5,521 nucleotides of DNA from the NCBI GenBank assembly GCA_937974415.1, contig CALJXB010000183.1, forward strand, positions 1 through 5,521. Reading direction: 5' to 3'. The notes beneath the pieces are model-generated. The model was given only the letters and a program-made list of their open reading frames with translations, was not told the origin of the DNA and searched no databases. Positions 1 to 5,521 of this stretch are shown here, one piece after another; within the stretch, counting starts at the first letter, position 1, and each line of letters begins with the position of its first letter. The DNA comes from an uncultured Kiloniellales bacterium. GTDB lineage: Bacteria > Pseudomonadota > Alphaproteobacteria > Kiloniellales > JAKSDN01. Position numbers and translations under genes: made by a program.

Positions 1-1
1 C

Positions 2-1111
2 GGTCCCGTCTTCGTCTATCGTGAGCGCTGCCGGGCCGGCGAGCTGGAGCGCGACCCCGGCCAGGAGCTGGCGGCGGAGAAGCTGCAGAGCGTTCACAAT
101 GCCTTGAAGCATTACGATCCGGAGAGCGGGCGCAGCGGCTGGAAGGCGCGGCTTGGCTTGGCCAGCCGCCGGGTCGAACCGCCCCAGGGGCTCTACCTCT
201 ACGGCGGCGTCGGCACCGGAAAATCCATGCTGATGGACCTGTTCTTCGACGGGGCGCCGGTCGAGGCCAGGCGGCGGGTCCATTTCCATGCCTTCATGGC
301 CGAGGTGCACGACCGCCTGCACGAGTGGCGCAAGCGCACCAAGGGCACCCAGGCCGACCCCTTGCCGGAGCTGGGCACCGTCCTTGCCGGGGAAGCCTGG
401 CTGCTGTGCTTCGACGAATTCCACGTGGTCAACATCGCCGACGCGATGATTCTCGGCCGGCTGTTCGAAACCCTGTTCGAGAAGGGCGTGGTGGTGGTGG
501 CGACCTCGAACTGGCCACCCGACGACCTCTACACCGGCGGGCTCCAGCGCGAGCGCTTCCTGCCCTTCATCGACCTACTGAAGGCGCGGCTCGACCTGCT
601 GCAGCTGGATTCCGGGCGCGACTACCGGCGGCGCAATCTGCTCGACGTCTCGCTCTACCATGCGCCCCTCGGGCCGAAGGCGAGCCGGTCGCTCGAGCGG
701 ATCTTCGCCGAGCTGACCGCCGGCGCCTCGCCCGAGTCCGAAGAACTGACGGTCAAGGGCCGGCTCCTGCCGGTGCCGCTCGCCGCTCGCGGGGTCGCGC
801 GCTTTTCCTTCGACGACCTCTGCGCCCAGCCGCTCGCCGCCAACGACTATCTGGCGGTGGCGCGGCGCTATCACACCATCGTCCTCGGGGAGGTGCCGAC
901 GCTAAGCGCGCGCCTGCGCAACGAGGCGCGCCGCTTCATGCTGCTGATCGATGCGCTATACGAGCACAAGGTGACCCTGGTGATCGCCGCCGACGCGCCG
1001 CCGGAGGAGATCTATCCCGACGGCGACGGCAGCTTCGAGTTTCAGCGCACGGTGAGCAGGCTGCAGGAAATGCGCTCGCCCGAATACCTCGCTCTCGAAC
1101 ACGTGACGTGA
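2..1111 (+). CDS. zapE: Cell division protein ZapE / AFG1-like AAA+ ATPase, 5' end cut by window edge
   Basis: The frame is open from base 2 to a TGA at 1109-1111, giving 369 visible residues. The TTG at 104 is not the real start, because the codons before it read as ZapE N-terminal sequence (GP..YR...GELERD..Q..AAEKL); probably only some 5-20 residues are missing. Seen in the visible fragment: Walker A GGVGTGKS at about residues 68-75, the HFHAFM segment after it, Walker B LLCFDEF with D138-E139, a sensor-1-like ATSN at about 167-170, the LQRERFLPFI segment, and a C-terminal FEFQRTVSRLQEM motif. This order matches the AFG1/ZapE family. In E. coli ZapE associates with the division ring and modulates FtsZ; mitochondrial Afg1 acts in inner-membrane protein quality control. 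It is expected to be cytoplasmic or membrane-peripheral. The family is certain; the exact role in this organism is inferred. It lies 244 bases upstream of mdh on the same strand, a recurrent alphaproteobacterial arrangement. Confidence 0.95.
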   Translation, partial: GPVFVYRERCRAGELERDPGQELAAEKLQSVHNALKHYDPESGRSGWKARLGLASRRVEPPQGLYLYGGVGTGKSMLMDLFFDGAPVEARRRVHFHAFMAEVHDRLHEWRKRTKGTQADPLPELGTVLAGEAWLLCFDEFHVVNIADAMILGRLFETLFEKGVVVVATSNWPPDDLYTGGLQRERFLPFIDLLKARLDLLQLDSGRDYRRRNLLDVSLYHAPLGPKASRSLERIFAELTAGASPESEELTVKGRLLPVPLAARGVARFSFDDLCAQPLAANDYLAVARRYHTIVLGEVPTLSARLRNEARRFMLLIDALYEHKVTLVIAADAPPEEIYPDGDGSFEFQRTVSRLQEMRSPEYLALEHVT

Positions 1112-1223
1112 CTCGAAGGGTTTGGCCCATAGGTCATGATCCTGGCGGCATGAGGGTGAGCGATCGCCGAGGCGGCGGGAAAGCCCCACCTTCGGGCTCG
1201 CAATCTCCGGTCGCTCTGGTTAG

Positions 1224-2348
<1,125 letters not shown>

Positions 2349-2433
2349 GCCGTGGGCGCTCCTGTGGGTTTGGATGCGCCGTCGAGGCCGCAGAGGATTC
2401 ATGGGCGACGACGGCTCGGGTGGGGACGAAAAT

Positions 2434-2448
2434 GAGGGGGTTTGAGGG
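2434..2448 (+). promoter_or_regulatory. Ribosome binding region of sucC (two purine tracts)
   Basis: Two candidate Shine-Dalgarno tracts precede the ATG at 2452: GAGGGGG (2434-2440), 11 bases away, and GAGGG (2444-2448), 3 bases away. Neither has ideal spacing. The nearer one overlaps the TGA of a 14-codon reading frame (2401-2445). The sucC start itself is secure, because the protein begins MNIHEYQAK as in the family. Confidence 0.45.
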
Positions 2449-2451
2449 TCG

Positions 2452-3647
2452 ATGAACATACACGAGTACCAGGCCAAGAGCCTGCTCGCCAAATTCGGCG
2501 TCAGCGTGCCGCGCGGCTCAGTCGCCTTCACGCCCGAGGAGGCTGCGGATGCGGCGCGCGAGCTGGGCGGCCCGATCTGGGTGGTCAAATCTCAGATACA
2601 CGCCGGCGGCCGCGGCGCCGGGCGCTTCCAGGACGATCCCGACGGGCCCGGCGGGGTGCGCCTCTGCAAGTCGCTCGAGGAGGTCAAGGAGAACGCCCGC
2701 AAGATGCTGGGCCACGTCCTGGTGACCAAGCAAACGGGCGCCGCCGGCAAGGAGGTGAAGCGCCTCTATATCGAGGAAGGCTGCGACATCGCGCGCGAGC
2801 TCTATCTCGGCATGCTGGTCGACCGGGCCACGAGCCGCATCACCGTCATGGCCTCCGCCGAGGGCGGCATGGACATCGAGGAGGTGGCGGCCCGCACGCC
2901 GGAGAAGATCATCAAGGTGCCGATCGACCCGGCCCTGGGCCTCATGGCTTTTCACGGCCGCAAGATCGCCTTCGGGCTCGGCCTCGAGGGCAAGGAGGTC
3001 GGCTCCGCCGTCAAGTTCCTCATGGGCATGTACAAGGCGATGAACGCGCTCGACGCCTCGATCGTCGAGATCAACCCGCTGGTGGTGACCGGCGACGGCC
3101 AGGTGCTCGCCCTCGATGCCAAGATGAACTTCGATGACAACGCGCTGTTTCGCCACAAGGACGTGGCCGAGCTGCGCGACGAGGACGAGGAGGACCCCCA
3201 GGAACTGGAAGCCGCGCGCCACGAGCTCAACTACATAAAGCTCGACGGGTCCATCGGATGCATGGTGAACGGCGCCGGCCTCGCCATGTCCACCATGGAC
3301 ATCATCAAGCTTTACGGCAGCGAGCCCGCCAACTTTCTCGACGTCGGCGGCGGCGCCACCAAGGAGCGGGTGACGGCCGCCTTCAAGATCATCCTCGCCG
3401 ACCCCAACGTCGAGGGCATCCTGGTCAACATCTTCGGCGGCATCATGCGCTGCGACGTGATCGCCGAGGGCGTGGTGGCGGCGGCCAAGGAGGTCAGCCT
3501 GACGGTGCCCCTGGTGGTCCGCCTGGAAGGCACCAACGTGGACCTGGGCAAGAAGATCCTGGCCGACTCGGGTTTGACGATTCAGTCGGCGGACGACTTG
3601 GACGACGCCGCCGACAAGGTGGTCAAGGCGGTGAAGGAGGCGGCGTG

Positions 3648-3648
<1 letters not shown>
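2452..3648 (+). CDS. sucC: Succinyl-CoA synthetase (ADP/GDP-forming), beta subunit
   Basis: This 398-residue protein has the usual family length and begins with the hallmark MNIHEYQAK. With SucD it converts succinyl-CoA plus phosphate plus ADP or GDP to succinate, CoA and ATP or GTP, in the cytoplasm. Seen: an N-terminal ATP-grasp domain with K46 and the G53-R54-G55 loop, E108 and E116 in the nucleotide pocket, and the metal ligands N208 (EINPL) and D222 ([16 protein letters not shown]), equivalent to E. coli N199 and D213. The C-terminal CoA-ligase domain has [15 protein letters not shown] at about 265-280, [14 protein letters not shown], and [16 protein letters not shown] near 325. One oddity is that the residue after GRG, normally Lys, is Ala56. 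Nucleotide preference (ATP or GTP) cannot be read from the sequence by eye. The stop overlaps the sucD start by one base, so the two subunits are probably translationally coupled. Confidence 0.98.
3634..3640 (+). promoter_or_regulatory. Ribosome binding site of sucD inside the sucC end
   Basis: AAGGAGG, a near-perfect Shine-Dalgarno, lies within the last codons of sucC and ends 7 bases before the sucD ATG at 3648. It decides the sucD start and supports the TGATG stop-start overlap. Confidence 0.85.
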
Positions 3649-4523
<875 letters not shown>

Positions 4524-4557
4524 TCGAAAGCGCGGCCGCCGAACCGAAGGGAGGGGC

Positions 4558-4632
4558 ATGCCCGGAGAACATCGGGCGGGCTTGAAGAGAACATGTCGGA
4601 ACAATCATTGGCGAGCGACACGTCGAGCTTAG
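4558..4632 (+). promoter_or_regulatory. Possible 24-codon upstream reading frame overlapping the sucA start
   Basis: An ATG at 4558 lies directly after the strong purine tract AAGGGAGGGG (4547-4556) and opens a 24-codon frame (MPGEHRAGLKRTCRNNHW..., then TAG at 4630-4632). It is in a different frame from sucA and overlaps the first 40 bases of that gene. The peptide is basic and resembles nothing I recognise. A small stem, GCCCG (4560-4564) with CGGGC (4573-4577), lies within it. It could tune sucA translation or be accidental; nothing shows that it is translated. Confidence 0.22.
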
Positions 4633-5521
4633 GCGCAAATGCCGAGGCCGTGGCGCAACTTTATCGGCGCTTCGTGGAATCCCCGGACAGCGTGGATGCC
4701 GCCTGGCGGGGCCTCTTCGCCGATCTGGATCAGGACGCCCAAGGCTTCATGGCGGGACTGGCCGGCCTTGCGGTCGACGGCGGTGCCGGCAACGGCGCGA
4801 CGGACGGCAGCGTGGCCGCGGTCGCCCAGGGCGTTGCCGGCGACCGGGCGCTCAGCGCCGAAGACATCCGCCGCGCTACGCTCGATTCGATCCGGGCGCT
4901 CATGCTGATCCGCGCCTACCGGGTGCGCGGCCATCTCGAGGCCTATCTCGACCCCCTCGGCTTGGCGCCGAAGTTTACCCACCCGGAACTCGACCCGCTG
5001 ACCTACGGGTTTGGCGAGGCCGACAGGAACCGGCCGATCTTCATCAATGGCGTGCTCGGCTTTGAAACGGCGACCCTGACCGAAATCATACATGCCGTGC
5101 GCACCACCTACTGCAGCCAGGTCGGCGTCGAGTTCATGCACATTCAGGACCCCGCCCAGAAGGCGTGGATCCAGGAGCGCATCGAGAACAGCGGCAACCG
5201 GACGAAATTCTCGCCGGATGAGAAGCTGGCGCTTCTGCAGCAGTTGATCGACGCCGAATCCTTCGAGCGCTTCCTGGACAAGAAATACACTGGCACCAAG
5301 CGATTCGGCCTGGACGGCGCGGAATCGACCGTGCCGGCGCTGGAGGAGATTCTGCGCCGCGGCAGCGAGCTCGGCCTTGAAGAGGTCGTAATCGGCATGC
5401 CCCACCGCGGCCGGCTCAACGTGCTGGCGCACGTCATGGGCAAGCCCTTCGCCGCGATCTTCTCCGAGTTCCAGGGCGGCGCCGCCCATCCGGAAGACAT
5501 CGGCGGCTCCGGCGACGTGAA
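4593..5521 (+). CDS. sucA: 2-oxoglutarate dehydrogenase E1 component, 3' end beyond window
   Basis: The frame is open from ATG 4593 to the right edge, giving 309 visible residues of an expected 950-1000. SucA is the thiamine-diphosphate E1 subunit that decarboxylates 2-oxoglutarate and passes the succinyl group to the lipoyl E2 (SucB). Seen: the N-terminal E2-contact segment (LGANAEAVAQLYRRFVESPDSVDAAWRGLF, about 13-42, split here by family wording), a Gly/Ala-rich linker at about 60-82, and the helix LMLIRAYRVRGHLEAYLDPLGL at about 103-124. TYCSQVGVEFMHIQD, KRFGLDGAES and VVIGMPHRGRLNVLAHVMGKPF follow, with active-site H271 equivalent to E. coli H260. The visible part stops at GGSGDVK, before the diphosphate- and metal-binding motifs. 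ATG 4593 is the first start codon in this frame after the sucD stop (4521-4523), and its Shine-Dalgarno is weak (GAAGAGA ending 2 bases before). The 69-base gap to sucD suggests the same transcript; sucB and lpd are expected next. Confidence 0.96.
   Translation, partial: MSEQSLASDTSSLGANAEAVAQLYRRFVESPDSVDAAWRGLFADLDQDAQGFMAGLAGLAVDGGAGNGATDGSVAAVAQGVAGDRALSAEDIRRATLDSIRALMLIRAYRVRGHLEAYLDPLGLAPKFTHPELDPLTYGFGEADRNRPIFINGVLGFETATLTEIIHAVRTTYCSQVGVEFMHIQDPAQKAWIQERIENSGNRTKFSPDEKLALLQQLIDAESFERFLDKKYTGTKRFGLDGAESTVPALEEILRRGSELGLEEVVIGMPHRGRLNVLAHVMGKPFAAIFSEFQGGAAHPEDIGGSGDV

Noticed and set aside
104..1111. zapE starting at the TTG at 104
   Set aside because: The upstream codons in the same frame read as ZapE N-terminal sequence with no stop to the window edge, so the gene is cut by the edge.
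1182..1198. AGCCC / GGGCT hairpin as a zapE terminator
   Set aside because: The stem is only 5 bp with a 7-base loop and no T run follows; chance is likely at this GC content.
2355..2380. GGCGC / GCGCC inverted repeat after mdh as a terminator
   Set aside because: 5-bp arms, a 16-base loop and no T run; it does not look like a terminator.
4629..5489. 286-codon minus-strand open frame opposite sucA
   Set aside because: It lies antisense to unmistakable SucA sequence on the plus strand. It stands out only because sucA has no stop inside the window.

Overview
The window is GC-rich (clearly above 60% G+C by eye) and holds five same-strand genes packed head to tail. All are core bacterial genes: zapE (its 3' part), mdh, sucC, sucD and the 5' part of sucA. 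The order zapE-mdh-sucC-sucD-sucA, the type 3 (LDH-like) malate dehydrogenase and the wording of the proteins point to an alphaproteobacterium, perhaps Rhodospirillales-like. The lineage is inferred from remembered family features, not from a database search.

Layout: positions 2-1111 encode an AFG1/ZapE-family ATPase whose first residues lie before the window. A 244-base leader follows (1112-1355), with no convincing promoter or terminator. Malate dehydrogenase (1356-2348) is next, then a 103-base gap. The succinyl-CoA synthetase beta subunit (2452-3648) overlaps the alpha subunit (3648-4523) by one base. After a 69-base gap, the E1 subunit of 2-oxoglutarate dehydrogenase (sucA) starts at 4593 and runs off the right edge.

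Functionally, SucA (with SucB and Lpd, expected downstream) makes succinyl-CoA from 2-oxoglutarate. SucCD converts it to succinate with formation of ATP or GTP, and Mdh oxidises malate to oxaloacetate. The unit therefore covers the oxidative half of the TCA cycle apart from succinate dehydrogenase and fumarase. No strong intrinsic terminator is visible between the genes, which fits co-transcription from mdh onward and possibly from zapE.

I found no mobile element, CRISPR array, RNA gene or novel system; this is an ordinary housekeeping locus. The points worth a second look are small: two possible start sites for mdh, a basic C-terminal tail on Mdh, an Ala at a usually Lys position in the SucC nucleotide loop, and short reading frames that overlap or abut the starts of sucA and sucC.
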